Position numbers and translations under genes: made by a program | Source of the DNA: Hymenobacter baengnokdamensis | Lineage (GTDB): Bacteria; Bacteroidota; Bacteroidia; Cytophagales; Hymenobacteraceae | Length of the DNA: 64,000 bases | Assembly (NCBI RefSeq): GCF_008728635.1 | Contig: NZ_CP044285.1 | Coordinates: 3,410,001-3,474,000, forward strand | Direction: 5' to 3' | In this document: piece by piece, positions 42,241-50,881 of the stretch | Layout of the letters: each line of letters starts with the position of its first letter | Position numbering within the stretch: the stretch's first letter is position 1 | The notes under the pieces: model-generated | Told to the model about the DNA's origin: nothing | Seen by the model: the letters and a program-made list of their open reading frames with translations, nothing else | The model's database searches: none

Positions 42241-42540
42241 ATGCCGACCTTTTCTGTTTCCCTGCGCCTGCCGGCTATATTCGACGAAGCATTTTTTGCA
42301 CTTATTCCGCAGCACCGCACTTTTATTAATCGCTTAATTGCTGAGCAGGTTATTCAGGCTTACGCCATTACTGCTGACCGTGGGCGCGGCTGGGTCGTGC
42401 TCAATGGGGAAGATGAACTAGCCGTTCGACGCATTGTAGAAAGCTTTCCCCTCTACGCTTTTTTGGAGATACTTGAAATAGACGAGCTGTTTATTTTTGA
42501 CATCGCCGCCGCCCAGTTTCCCACTATCAGCCTGAATTAA
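42241..42540 (+). CDS. Small hypothetical protein (YciI/muconolactone-isomerase-like fold possible)
   Basis: A 99-residue cytosolic protein starting at ATG 42241; the upstream in-frame extension to 42175 has no coding character. The sequence alternates short strands and helices (PTFSVSLRLP, VIQAYAITADRGRGWVVLN, VRRIVESFPLYAFLEILEIDELFIFD), as in dimeric alpha-beta barrel proteins such as YciI. No active-site residue can be named. Confidence 0.6.
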   Translation: MPTFSVSLRLPAIFDEAFFALIPQHRTFINRLIAEQVIQAYAITADRGRGWVVLNGEDELAVRRIVESFPLYAFLEILEIDELFIFDIAAAQFPTISLN

Positions 42541-42587
42541 CTATATTCGGCAGATTCAATAGTAGTTGCACCTCACTTAGTTACGCA

Positions 42588-43433
42588 GTGATTATCCGCT
42601 CCTTATTTTTTGCCGGCTTATTTATCTGCAGCTCAGCCGGCTGGGCGCTGGAGGCAACTCCTATTACCACGCAGCAGCTCACTACGGGGCTGATTTCGGC
42701 TATTCAGGGGCTCAAAACACTGCGCGTCGCTACTGAGCTGCGCGAGCGCGTCGGCACGAGTACAACGCACGACTACACCCAAATGAAGCTTGCCTTCAAC
42801 CCCTATCGCGTATACCTGAAAAACCAGAAAGGGGTGGAAGTATTGTACGTAACCGGGCAGAACGACAATGAGGCCTGGGTGTATCCGGCCGCTTTCCCCT
42901 ACATCACGCTGAGCCTTAACCCAGCTGGTACTTTAATGCGCAAAGGCCAGCACCACACGGTTTTGCAGGCCGGCTTTTCCTTAATTGCCAACCTGCTGGG
43001 TGGTCCCAATGGCCGGGGCGACAACGCGTTCAGCCAGTCGTTTCGCTATGTGGGCGATACTACCATCCAAGGGGAGCGCGGCTATATCTTGCGTTCCGAC
43101 TACCCTCAGTTTCGCTATATTGCTTATCGGGTTGGCAAAAATGAAAGTATTGAATCGATAGCAACTCATTTCAGCTGCGGCGAATACCGGATTATCGAAC
43201 GCAACAAGCTAAGTGCTGATAGCAAGCTCAGCGAGGGCCAGGTACTGCAAGTACCTACTGCCTATGGCCGGCGCGTATTAGTAACGGTAGAGGCAAAAAG
43301 CTACCTACCGACTTCCGTCACAGTATATGATGACCGCGGCTTATATGAGAAATATATGTTTTCTGCTATTATAGCCAACCAGCCAATTTCTCCGGCCGAG
43401 TTTAGCAAAGGCTACAAAGGCTATAAACTCTGA
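42588..43433 (+). CDS. Exported DUF1571-like protein with an inserted LysM domain
   Basis: A 281-residue exported protein with a GTG start. A short signal peptide (FFAGLFICSSAGWA) precedes the DUF1571-type region (LKTLRVATELRERVG, MKLAFNPYRVYLKNQKGVEVLYV). A LysM motif, YRVGKNESIESIATHFSCGEY to LSEGQVLQVPTAYG (about 182-225), interrupts it. The C-terminal part (LVTVEAKSYLPTSVTVYDDRG) resumes the DUF1571 pattern. LysM implies peptidoglycan binding. Its stop is next to a 52-bp palindrome arm. Confidence 0.78.
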   Translation: MIIRSLFFAGLFICSSAGWALEATPITTQQLTTGLISAIQGLKTLRVATELRERVGTSTTHDYTQMKLAFNPYRVYLKNQKGVEVLYVTGQNDNEAWVYPAAFPYITLSLNPAGTLMRKGQHHTVLQAGFSLIANLLGGPNGRGDNAFSQSFRYVGDTTIQGERGYILRSDYPQFRYIAYRVGKNESIESIATHFSCGEYRIIERNKLSADSKLSEGQVLQVPTAYGRRVLVTVEAKSYLPTSVTVYDDRGLYEKYMFSAIIANQPISPAEFSKGYKGYKL

Positions 43434-43624
43434 CCACTGATTGGCGCGGATTTTAACGGATTTCACGGATTTTGTGGACGATTCGCTTACTTTCTGCTTA
43501 GCATCGGCTGAACGCTCGTACAAGTATACCCAAAAAGGCCACCTACCCGGTAGCCTTTTTTCCTTAGTGACAAATCGTCCACAAAATCCGTGAAATCCGT
43601 TAAAATCCGCGCCAATCAGTGGTC
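43432..43624. repeat. Perfect 52-bp inverted repeat between convergent genes
   Basis: Left arm 43432-43483 and right arm 43573-43624 are perfectly complementary (core GATTGGCGCGGATTTTAACG). The left arm begins inside the TGA stop of the LysM gene; the right arm ends at the first base of the SDR stop codon. The 89-bp spacer contains a terminator-like hairpin. The tight stop-codon fit suggests either a mobile palindrome inserted at the junction or a selected bidirectional terminator. Confidence 0.92.
43532..43561 (+). terminator. Terminator-like hairpin inside the palindrome
   Basis: AAAAAGG and CTAC pair with GTAG and CCTTTTT with a small bulge, followed by T residues. Confidence 0.7.
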
Positions 43625-44496
43625 TAGCGGCGCATGGTTTTCTCGATGGTATCCCACATATCGGGAGTAAGCATTTCGAGCTTGTTGAACTCGCCGGCCC
43701 CGTTGAGCCACTCGCCCCCGTCGATGGTGACGACTTCGCCGTTTACGTAGGCCGAGAAATCAGACACGAGGTACGCTGCCAGGTTGGCCAGCTCCTGATA
43801 CTGGCCCACGCGCTTGAGCGGCACGCTAGCGGCGGGGTCGAGCTTGCTGGCCAGCGGTTCGGGAAACAGGCGACTCCAGGCGCCCTCCGTAGGAAACGGG
43901 CCGGGGGCAATCGCATTGGAGCGGATACCGTACTTGGCCCACTCCACGGCCAGCGAGCGGGTAAGTGCCAGCACCCCGGCCTTTGCGGCGGCCGAAGGCA
44001 CTACGTAAGCCGAGCCCACGGAGGCATAGGTAGTCACGATATTGAGGATGGTGCCGGGCTGCTTTTCGGCTATCCAGCGCTTGCCTACGGCCAGGGTGCA
44101 GTTGTAGGAGCCCCGTAGCACAATATCGACTATCACATCGAAGGCCTTATGACTGAGGCGCTCCGTGGGACTGATAAAATTTCCGGCAGCATTATTGAGC
44201 AAGACATCAACGCGCCCAAACTCTTCATACGTGCGCGTCAGCATTGCTTCTACTTCATCGTATTTGCGCACATCGCAGGCCAGGGCCAGTACCCGCCCAC
44301 CCGTCTGCTGGCGCAGTTCGACCGCTGTTTGCTCCAATACAGCGAGTTTGCGGCTGGTGATGGTCACATTGGCACCTAATTGCAGAAAATACGTCGTCAT
44401 GGCCCTGCCCAAGCCTGTTCCACCACCCGTTACAATGATGGTTTTACCAGCCAGCGCATTATCGCGCAGCATCGGTTGTGCAAAAGAATTTGTCAT
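43624..44496 (-). CDS. SDR oxidoreductase, 2,4-dienoyl-CoA reductase-like
   Basis: A 290-residue short-chain dehydrogenase. The Rossmann motif is VTGGGTGLGRAM (about 23-34). The active-site region reads TYASVGSAYVVPSAAAKAG, in which the usual YxxxK is replaced by the Tyr-Ser-Lys arrangement of 2,4-dienoyl-CoA reductases. APGPFPTEGAWSRL and ELANLAAYLVSDFSAYVNGEVVTIDGG also fit that group. Likely NADPH reduction of dienoyl-CoA in unsaturated fatty acid oxidation. Convergent with the LysM gene. Confidence 0.85.
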   Translation of the reverse strand: MTNSFAQPMLRDNALAGKTIIVTGGGTGLGRAMTTYFLQLGANVTITSRKLAVLEQTAVELRQQTGGRVLALACDVRKYDEVEAMLTRTYEEFGRVDVLLNNAAGNFISPTERLSHKAFDVIVDIVLRGSYNCTLAVGKRWIAEKQPGTILNIVTTYASVGSAYVVPSAAAKAGVLALTRSLAVEWAKYGIRSNAIAPGPFPTEGAWSRLFPEPLASKLDPAASVPLKRVGQYQELANLAAYLVSDFSAYVNGEVVTIDGGEWLNGAGEFNKLEMLTPDMWDTIEKTMRR

Positions 44497-44655
44497 CAGG
44501 CAAATGGGATTAAGCAGTACGCAGCTAAGGTTGAGAAACGCCCGAAGGTAAGTAGTAATTCTTACCAGGTTGAAATAGCTGATACAGGGTTTATCGATTC
44601 ATGTGCAACTTGCAGCCTTTTTACATAGGCACCTAGTAATCAAGAATAATATTTT

Positions 44656-45516
44656 ATGTCTATTACCACGCTTATCAATCCGGTAGCCGAGTCTTCTACG
44701 GTAGCCGTATTGGGCTGTGGCTGGCTGGGGATGCCGTTAGCAAAGAAGCTGTTAGCCCAGGGCCACCGGGTGCTGGGCTCAACCACTACTGCCGAGCAAG
44801 TGCCGCTACTGGCTGCCGCCGGCATCGAGCCTCAGCTGCTTCAGCTGGGCAGTAGCTTTACGCTGGCCGACGAGGCCAGCCTCACGCACTGGCTGTCGCA
44901 AGCCGATACGCTGGTCTTGAATGTACCGCCCCGCGCGGCGGTGGCTGGCGGGTACCCCACGCTGCTGCGCCCCGTGCACCGGGCAGTAGCCGCCGCACGC
45001 CTCAAGGCCGTTTTATTTGTCTCAACCACGGGGGTTTACCCCGACGAGCCCCGGATAATGCGCGAAACGGATGCTATCAGCACCCGCGATGCGGCGTCGG
45101 ATGTGCTGCGCACCGAAGGGCATTTTGTGCCGCGCTATGGTCAGTGGCAAAGCTCGGTAGTGCGCCTGGGCGGCCTTTTTGGGCCCGACCGGGCACCGGG
45201 CCGCTTTCTGGCCGGCCGCCGCGACCTGCCGCAGGGCGACGCACCCACCAACCTGCTGCATCTCACCGATGCGGTAGGCGTGTTAAGCACCATTATTGGC
45301 CAGCAGATTTGGGGGCACACGCTTAATGTTTGCGCCCTGCAACACCCGCTGCGCCGCGACTTTTACCCCGCCGCCGCGGCCTATCTGGGTCTGGAGCCGC
45401 CAACCTTTCAGGCAACTGGCAGTGGGGGTAAAACCGTTGATTCCAGCCGGCTGCGCGCCCTGTTCCCCTACACGTTTCAGCACGACGATGTGCTGGCCGC
45501 CCTGCCCTATTGCTAG
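44656..45516 (+). CDS. NAD(P)-binding SDR-family epimerase-like protein (YeeZ type)
   Basis: A 286-residue extended-SDR relative. The dinucleotide site is VAVLGCGWLGMPLAKKLLAQGH (about 16-37). VSTTGVYPDEPRIMRETD and SSVVRLGGLFGPDR match the YeeZ/epimerase-like proteins. TxxY is present at the VYP step, but the active-site Lys is not obvious, so it may not be a classical epimerase. Substrate unknown. Confidence 0.82.
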   Translation: MSITTLINPVAESSTVAVLGCGWLGMPLAKKLLAQGHRVLGSTTTAEQVPLLAAAGIEPQLLQLGSSFTLADEASLTHWLSQADTLVLNVPPRAAVAGGYPTLLRPVHRAVAAARLKAVLFVSTTGVYPDEPRIMRETDAISTRDAASDVLRTEGHFVPRYGQWQSSVVRLGGLFGPDRAPGRFLAGRRDLPQGDAPTNLLHLTDAVGVLSTIIGQQIWGHTLNVCALQHPLRRDFYPAAAAYLGLEPPTFQATGSGGKTVDSSRLRALFPYTFQHDDVLAALPYC

Positions 45517-45547
45517 GCCGCGAGCAGCGGAGCACTGGTCGGCAGGT

Positions 45548-45555
45548 TATCTTTG
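45548..45555 (+). promoter_or_regulatory. Candidate -7 element TATCTTTG
   Basis: Exact TAnnTTTG, 3 bp before ATG 45559, implying a nearly leaderless transcript if used. Confidence 0.5.
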
Positions 45556-45558
45556 TGC

Positions 45559-46839
45559 ATGCCTTCGTCTCTTGCCGCTGCCCCAACCCAGCCTGAAGTA
45601 GTGGCGGTGCTGGGCGGAGGAGCCGCCGGCTTTTTCGGCGCCATTGCCTGCGCCGAGGCCAATCCGCAGCTAACGGTTCTGCTGCTGGAAAAAAGCCCGA
45701 AGCTGCTGGGCAAGGTGCGCATCTCGGGGGGCGGGCGCTGCAACGTAACCCACGCCTGCGAGTCGGCCGCGCAGCTGGTGCAGCACTACCCGCGCGGCGG
45801 CCGGCAGCTAAAAGAAGCATTCCGCCGGTTTGGGGTACCCGACACCATTGCCTGGTTTGCGCAGCGCGGCGTAGCGCTCAAAACCGAGGCCGATGGCCGC
45901 ATGTTTCCAACCACCGACAGCAGCGAAACCATCGTCCGCGCGCTGGAAGATGCCGCCCGGCGGGCCGGAGTACGGGTACTCACGCGCACCGCCGTTGAGC
46001 AAATCAGGCCTTTGGCGGCGGGAGGCTTTACGCTGACATTCAGCGAAGTAAACCCGCTCCTGGGCAAGGAGCTGCACGTAAGCCGGCTACTGGTAGCCAC
46101 GGGCGGCAACCCAAAACCGGCGGCCTACGACTGGCTGCGTGAGCTGGGCCACACCATTGCCGAGCCAGTGCCCTCGCTCTTTACCTTCAACGTGCCTACC
46201 TCGCCCCTGCGCGAGCTGCCGGGCGTCAGCGTACCTCAGGCGCGGGTAGTGCTGGCGGGTGAAAAGCTGCAATACGAAGGCCCGCTGCTGGTAACGCACT
46301 GGGGCGTGAGCGGGCCGGCCGTGCTCAAGCTCTCGGCCTGGGGTGCCCGCCGCCTGCACGAACTGGGCTACCACGGCACGGCGCTGGTAAGCTGGGTGCC
46401 CATTCACACCGATGAAACCCTGCGGCCCTGGGCCCAGGAATTTCGGCTTGAAAACGGCAAAAAGCAGGTGGCCGCTCATCCGCAGTTTGGCCTGCCCGCC
46501 CGGCTATGGCGCACGCTGGCAGCCGAAGCCGGCATCGGGCCCGAAACCCGCTGGAGCGACTTGCCAGCTAAGGCCCAAAACCGCCTGCTGGAGCTGTTGC
46601 TGCGCACGCCGTTGCAGGTGCAGGGCAAAACCACGCACAAAGACGAGTTTGTGACCTGCGGGGGCGTTCCGCTCAGCGAAGTAAGCCTGACTACCCTGGA
46701 AAGCCGCCGCGTGCCCGGACTCTATTTTGCCGGCGAAGTACTTGACATAGATGGCATTACCGGCGGGTTTAATTTTCAAGCGGCCTGGACGACCGGTTTC
46801 CTGGCAGGGCAGGCGATTGCCAGGCCGACTAAGGGGTAG
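45559..46839 (+). CDS. HI0933/BaiN-type flavoprotein oxidoreductase
   Basis: A 426-residue FAD enzyme. The FAD motif GGGAAGFFGAIACAEANP (about 18-35) and the family-specific ISGGGRCNVTHAC (about 56-68) identify the HI0933 group. ATGGNPKPAAYDWLRELGHTI and the C-terminal GLYFAGEVLDIDGITGGFNFQAAWTTG complete it. ATG 45559 is used because the first Met of the longer frame is not an ATG. Physiological substrate unknown. Confidence 0.9.
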   Translation: MPSSLAAAPTQPEVVAVLGGGAAGFFGAIACAEANPQLTVLLLEKSPKLLGKVRISGGGRCNVTHACESAAQLVQHYPRGGRQLKEAFRRFGVPDTIAWFAQRGVALKTEADGRMFPTTDSSETIVRALEDAARRAGVRVLTRTAVEQIRPLAAGGFTLTFSEVNPLLGKELHVSRLLVATGGNPKPAAYDWLRELGHTIAEPVPSLFTFNVPTSPLRELPGVSVPQARVVLAGEKLQYEGPLLVTHWGVSGPAVLKLSAWGARRLHELGYHGTALVSWVPIHTDETLRPWAQEFRLENGKKQVAAHPQFGLPARLWRTLAAEAGIGPETRWSDLPAKAQNRLLELLLRTPLQVQGKTTHKDEFVTCGGVPLSEVSLTTLESRRVPGLYFAGEVLDIDGITGGFNFQAAWTTGFLAGQAIARPTKG

Positions 46840-46955
46840 GCAAACGGTGCCGAAGCCGGAGAATAGAATTTGGGCATCTTCGGGCCAATTGTAACCTTGT
46901 GGGCAGTTGAGTAGTAAACTCACTCACCTTTTCCAACTAAATTTCTTTTCCACTC

Positions 46956-47402
46956 ATGGAAGCCAAAGCCACTCAAGCCCTGCTCAACGAACTCGTAGAA
47001 ACCCTTAAGGATGGCCAGAAAGGCTATTCGGATGCGATGACCGATGTGGAGGACACCAAGCTGAAAGACACGTTTAAAAAATATGCCGCCCAGCGCGCCA
47101 GCTATGTCACGGAGATTGAAGACCAGATGTTTAAGCTGGACCTTAAGCCCGACGAAAGCGCCTCAGTGACCGGCACCGTACACCGCGCCTGGATTAATTT
47201 AAAATCGGCGCTTACCAGCAAAGACAACCACGCCGTTCTTGCTGAGTGTGAGCGCGGCGAAGACTACGCTAAAAAAGCCTACGAAACTGCCCTTAAGGCA
47301 CAAGACCTGCCCAGCGCCCTGCACACGGTACTGACCAAGCAGGCCGCTGGCGTAAAGCAGGCGCACGATGAGATTAAAGCGCTGCGCGACGCTACTAAGT
47401 AG
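46956..47402 (+). CDS. PA2169-type four-helix-bundle protein (DUF2383)
   Basis: A 148-residue all-helical protein. LNELVETLKDGQKGYSDAMTDVEDTKLKDTFKKYAAQRASYV is the family-typical first helix pair with a possible ferritin-like metal-site Glu pair. VHRAWINLKSALTSKDNHAVLAECERGEDYAKKAYE follows. These small proteins are often stress-related; the function is not proven. A terminator follows. Confidence 0.85.
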   Translation: MEAKATQALLNELVETLKDGQKGYSDAMTDVEDTKLKDTFKKYAAQRASYVTEIEDQMFKLDLKPDESASVTGTVHRAWINLKSALTSKDNHAVLAECERGEDYAKKAYETALKAQDLPSALHTVLTKQAAGVKQAHDEIKALRDATK

Positions 47403-47448
47403 AAGCGTAGAACTATCTCTACCTACTGAGTAGGTGATGTTTGCCAAT

Positions 47449-47492
47449 CAACAAAAGAGGGTTACCCATAATTGGGTAACCCTCTTTTGTTG
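47449..47492. terminator. Bidirectional terminator, CAACAAAAGAGGGTTACCCA palindrome
   Basis: About 20-bp arms around a very short loop, with A- and T-rich outer ends. It lies between the DUF2383 gene and the convergent VIT gene. Confidence 0.92.
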
Positions 47493-47499
47493 ACTACTG

Positions 47500-48213
47500 C
47501 TAGATGCTTTGCCCCTGCACCAGCCGGGCTACATAAAAGGCTGCGGCGGCGGCAGCAGCTCCGGTAGCCGCCATCTTTATTGCGCCGGCAATGGGTGCCT
47601 GACCGGTCATGCGGCTCTTGAAAAAACCAAATACGAGCAGGCAAACCAGCGTAATCAGCCCCGACCACAGCAAGCCCGCGTGCGGAGTGGCAGTCAGGAA
47701 ATACGCGCTGAGCGGAATGAGGCCGCCTACGGCGTAGGCCCCGGCGATGGTAATAGCGCTCTTGAAAGCCTGCTTGGGGTCGGGCTGCTCAAGGCCCAGC
47801 TCATACTTCATCATAAACTTGACCCACTGCTCAGGGTCTTTCACAAGCTCATTGGTAGCCTGGGTGGCAGTTGCTTCGGAAAGACCCATCTCGACGAACA
47901 GCTCCTGCACCTCCCGGTGCTCGACGTCGGGCACGGTGCGAACCTCCTCGTGCTCACGGGCCAGCTCGGCCGCGTAGTGGTCGACTTCGGTGCGGCCGGC
48001 CAGGTAGCCACCCAGCCCCATTGCAATAGAGCCAGCCACTATTTCGGCCAGCCCCGCCGTGATGACGAGGCCCGACGACTGCACGGCCCCACTCAAACCC
48101 GCCGCCAGGGCAAAGGGCACGGTGAGGCCATCGGAGAGGCCGATAACTATATCCTGCAAAATAGCCGAGCTGGTGAGGTGCTTTTCGGCCGCAGGCGCAG
48201 TGATGGGATTCAT
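47500..48213 (-). CDS. VIT1/CCC1-family metal transporter
   Basis: A 237-residue membrane protein of the VIT1/CCC1 iron/manganese transporter family. Two N-terminal spans (IVIGLSDGLTVPFALAAGLSG and a second with GSIAMGLGGYLAGRTEVDHY) carry the family blocks. A cytosolic metal-binding helical loop (AREHEEVRTVPDVEHREVQELF, with many Glu and His) follows, then three C-terminal spans. It is the last gene of the leftward metal/redox run. Confidence 0.9.
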   Translation of the reverse strand: MNPITAPAAEKHLTSSAILQDIVIGLSDGLTVPFALAAGLSGAVQSSGLVITAGLAEIVAGSIAMGLGGYLAGRTEVDHYAAELAREHEEVRTVPDVEHREVQELFVEMGLSEATATQATNELVKDPEQWVKFMMKYELGLEQPDPKQAFKSAITIAGAYAVGGLIPLSAYFLTATPHAGLLWSGLITLVCLLVFGFFKSRMTGQAPIAGAIKMAATGAAAAAAAFYVARLVQGQSI

Positions 48214-48226
48214 AAGCGGCAGCTGC

Positions 48227-49504
48227 TTAGGGCATGGTGAAAGACAGGTCGGCGCTTACTACGTTGGCCGTGAGGCCGGTGCTTTGACGATAGTAGCCAT
48301 AGCGCAAATCCAATGACTTAAACTTGGTGATGCGGCCCCCAAACGGCGCTTTGAAGCGGCCCAGCCCATAAAGCGGCGCGTAGCGGAAGCCCAGGCCGAC
48401 TTTATTAGCCGAAAAGGCCGACAGGTCGTAGTCGGAGGTGAAATACTCTTCTGTCGAAACGTGCGCCAGATAGGGCGCAAAGTAGTCGGCGGCCGTTTGG
48501 GTATGGTAGCGATAAAACGGGTAGAGCGTAAAGAAAGGACTCACCTTCACCGGCACTTCCAGCTCGAAAGTGTGGGCCCGGATGCCAAAATTGTCGTTGT
48601 AGAAGCGGTAAAAGCCGCGCAGCTGCACCAGGTCGGTGGCGTAGTACGTTAGGCGCAGGCTGGCCGGGTACTTGTAGCGCAGGCGCGGCAGCACCTCGGC
48701 CAGGGCCGTACCGAGCGTGCCGAGCTGGCCATTGGCATCGGGCCGGTCTTTAAAGTACACCCGCTGAAACGGCGTGCTCAGCAACCCGCGCTGCACCACC
48801 GGCTCTACGCTGACGGAAGCCTGCAGGCGCTTGCTGAGCACCTGCGCATAAACGAGCGACAGCGTGAAGCTCTGGCGGGTGTCGGAGCCATAGTTGTGGT
48901 TGCGCGTGCCGCCCACCCGCAGCTCGGCGGGGGTTACGAGCTTTATCTGGTCGAAGAATGCCTGGCCGCTCACGCTTAGCTGGCGGTTGCCATCGAGCGA
49001 AGTGCGCGCCCAGGAGCCAACCAGGTTAAACGACAGATAGTCATACTCTTTCGACACGCCCGCACCGGCCCCCAGCGTGGTAAGCTTATCGGCCAGCAGG
49101 TGCGAGAGGCCAAAATCGGCATGGTAACGCACGTCGGAAGCCGAGGGCGACGACATCACCTGGTCGATTTTATCGGAAGAGGCCGAGGCGTAGTAGTCGA
49201 TGCCGACATTAGCCGAGAGGCGCGTGGTAGAGTCGAGCGGCACGTTGAGCAGGATGGTCGGCGCCGTATCGGTAAGGTGCTGGCTGCCAATACCGCCTTC
49301 CACGGCGCTGTGGTCGCCGTTTTGCTGGTAGTAGCTACCCAATATATCCACTTCCGTTTCGCCGTAGCGGGCCGGCGTGGGCAGTTGCGACGCGTTGACG
49401 GGTGAAATACCTGAGCCATCGAGGCGGTTGGGCGTGGGTGTAGCCTGAGCAAAGGCAGCAAGCGGGGCCGTGCAAATGAGCGCAAGGAGGATTAGCTTTC
49501 TCAC
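48227..49504 (-). CDS. DUF3570 outer-membrane beta-barrel protein
   Basis: A 425-residue exported protein with a signal peptide (LILLALICTAPLAAFA). The mature part is rich in alternating aromatic strands (e.g. YDYLSFNLVGSWARTS), as in an outer-membrane barrel, and ends in an aliphatic/aromatic strand, ANVVSADLSFTMP. The DSTTRLSANVGIDYYASASSDKID segment is the DUF3570 hallmark. No canonical flavinylation site (a DxxSGAT-type motif) was seen. It ends the ApbE module. Confidence 0.88.
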   Translation of the reverse strand: MRKLILLALICTAPLAAFAQATPTPNRLDGSGISPVNASQLPTPARYGETEVDILGSYYQQNGDHSAVEGGIGSQHLTDTAPTILLNVPLDSTTRLSANVGIDYYASASSDKIDQVMSSPSASDVRYHADFGLSHLLADKLTTLGAGAGVSKEYDYLSFNLVGSWARTSLDGNRQLSVSGQAFFDQIKLVTPAELRVGGTRNHNYGSDTRQSFTLSLVYAQVLSKRLQASVSVEPVVQRGLLSTPFQRVYFKDRPDANGQLGTLGTALAEVLPRLRYKYPASLRLTYYATDLVQLRGFYRFYNDNFGIRAHTFELEVPVKVSPFFTLYPFYRYHTQTAADYFAPYLAHVSTEEYFTSDYDLSAFSANKVGLGFRYAPLYGLGRFKAPFGGRITKFKSLDLRYGYYRQSTGLTANVVSADLSFTMP

Positions 49505-49554
49505 AAATTAATTTATTATATTCAAAATTTACTATACAATGAGCCTCCTTCTCC

Positions 49555-49788
49555 TTAATTGCAGCCGCAGCCACCGCCTACTTTGCCCCCATTGGCGCCG
49601 CCGGCGCCTTCACGGTAGCTTTCAAAGTTTACTTCCGGGGTTTCAACTTTTTTCGTTGCGAGCTTCATATCCTCGTCGTTGAGGTAAGCTTTCTGGTAGG
49701 CGGCTACCGAAACGCAGCTGGGCAGTGCGGCACTGCCTGCCAGCAGCAAACCCAGCAGCGCCGGGCGAAAAACAACAGAATATCTCAT
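49555..49788 (-). CDS. DUF4266 small lipoprotein ending in GGGCGCN
   Basis: A 77-residue lipoprotein with lipobox ALPSC (Cys about 25). The mature part has VAAYQKAYLNDEDMKL and YREGAGGANGG, then a Gly-rich tail with two Cys, GGGCGCN. The ATG overlaps the ApbE stop as ATGA, so translation is coupled. The Cys/Gly tail may bind a metal or be modified; this is inference. Confidence 0.88.
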   Translation of the reverse strand: MRYSVVFRPALLGLLLAGSAALPSCVSVAAYQKAYLNDEDMKLATKKVETPEVNFESYREGAGGANGGKVGGGCGCN

Positions 49789-50876
49789 GGCTTTGGGGGG
49801 TGAGGCACGTTAGCAGCGGCGGGCGCTGCGCTATGGTATGGATTGAGTTGCATACCCCTGGAAACCAGGGTTTGCCCCTCGTCGGTAATGAGGGTGCAGT
49901 TGATGCCTTTGAGGCGGTTTATCAGGGCCAGGCCTTCTACGGGGCCGAGCACGAACACGGCATCGTCGAGGGCATCGGCCAGCTCCACATCGGGGCAGAT
50001 AATCGTAACGGAGCGCAACCCGGTAGCGGGGTAGCCCGTGTGCGGGTTGATGATGTGGCCATAATACCGGCCCTTGACGGTGAAGAACTGCTCGTAGTTG
50101 CCGGCCGTTACGACCGCCAGGTCGCTCACCGTCAGCCAGGAGGAAACGGTATGCGGCCGGGCCGGGTCACCAATGGCAATGCGCCAGGCCGAGCCGTCGG
50201 GCTGGTGGCCCCAGCAATACACGTCGCCCGAGCCGTTGATGAGGCCACCCGTGATACCCATTTTTTTCATCAGCTCCTGGGCCCGGCGCACCCCGTAGCC
50301 TTGCAGAATGCCAGCCAGGTTGAGGCGCATGCCTTTTTCGGGCAGGAAAACCGAGTGGGTAGCCGGGTCGAGCTTTACCTTTTGCCAGCCAATGCGCTTG
50401 ACCGAGCGCCGCACCACGGCCGAATCGGGCAAGCTGGCATGCTCCTGGCGGTCAAACTGATATATCTTATCGCCGCTGGCAAAGGTGATGTCAAAGGCTC
50501 CGCCGCTCAGGGCCGATATTCTGAGGGTACGCTGGATAAGGTCGTACACTTCCTGGTCTACCACCACCGGCCGGATACCGGCCATCCGATTGATTTTCAC
50601 TACCTGAGAAGTAGAGTCCCAGTACGAGCACAGGCGGTCGATGCGCTGGGTTTCGCGCAGGCCCGCCCGCACGGCCCGCCAGGCCAACGAGTCATCGGCC
50701 GAGACGGCCGTGAACGTGAAGTGCGAGCCCATGAGGTGGGCTTCGCGGGTGTAGGTGCGGGCGCGGGCCGGGGCTACGGGCTGGGCCGCGGCCGAGCCTG
50801 CGCTCAGGGCCAAGAGGCCCGCGCCGAGTAGTATTCCGCTTTTACGCCACCAGGCAGGCAAGCCAAAAATGGGCAT
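49785..50876 (-). CDS. apbE: FAD:protein FMN transferase (ApbE)
   Basis: Attaches FMN covalently to Thr/Ser of envelope proteins using FAD; exported. 363 residues, with an N-terminal signal segment (LLGAGLLALSAGSAAA). LMGSHFTFTAVS (about residues 48-60) is the start of the ApbE domain. INRMAGIRPVVVDQEVYDL, GGAFDITFASG and the C-terminal NPHTGYPATG (about 272-281) fit. It sits between thioredoxin and DUF4266, so its client is likely in this cluster. Confidence 0.92.
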   Translation of the reverse strand: MPIFGLPAWWRKSGILLGAGLLALSAGSAAAQPVAPARARTYTREAHLMGSHFTFTAVSADDSLAWRAVRAGLRETQRIDRLCSYWDSTSQVVKINRMAGIRPVVVDQEVYDLIQRTLRISALSGGAFDITFASGDKIYQFDRQEHASLPDSAVVRRSVKRIGWQKVKLDPATHSVFLPEKGMRLNLAGILQGYGVRRAQELMKKMGITGGLINGSGDVYCWGHQPDGSAWRIAIGDPARPHTVSSWLTVSDLAVVTAGNYEQFFTVKGRYYGHIINPHTGYPATGLRSVTIICPDVELADALDDAVFVLGPVEGLALINRLKGINCTLITDEGQTLVSRGMQLNPYHSAAPAAANVPHPPKP

Positions 50877-50881
50877 ACTGC

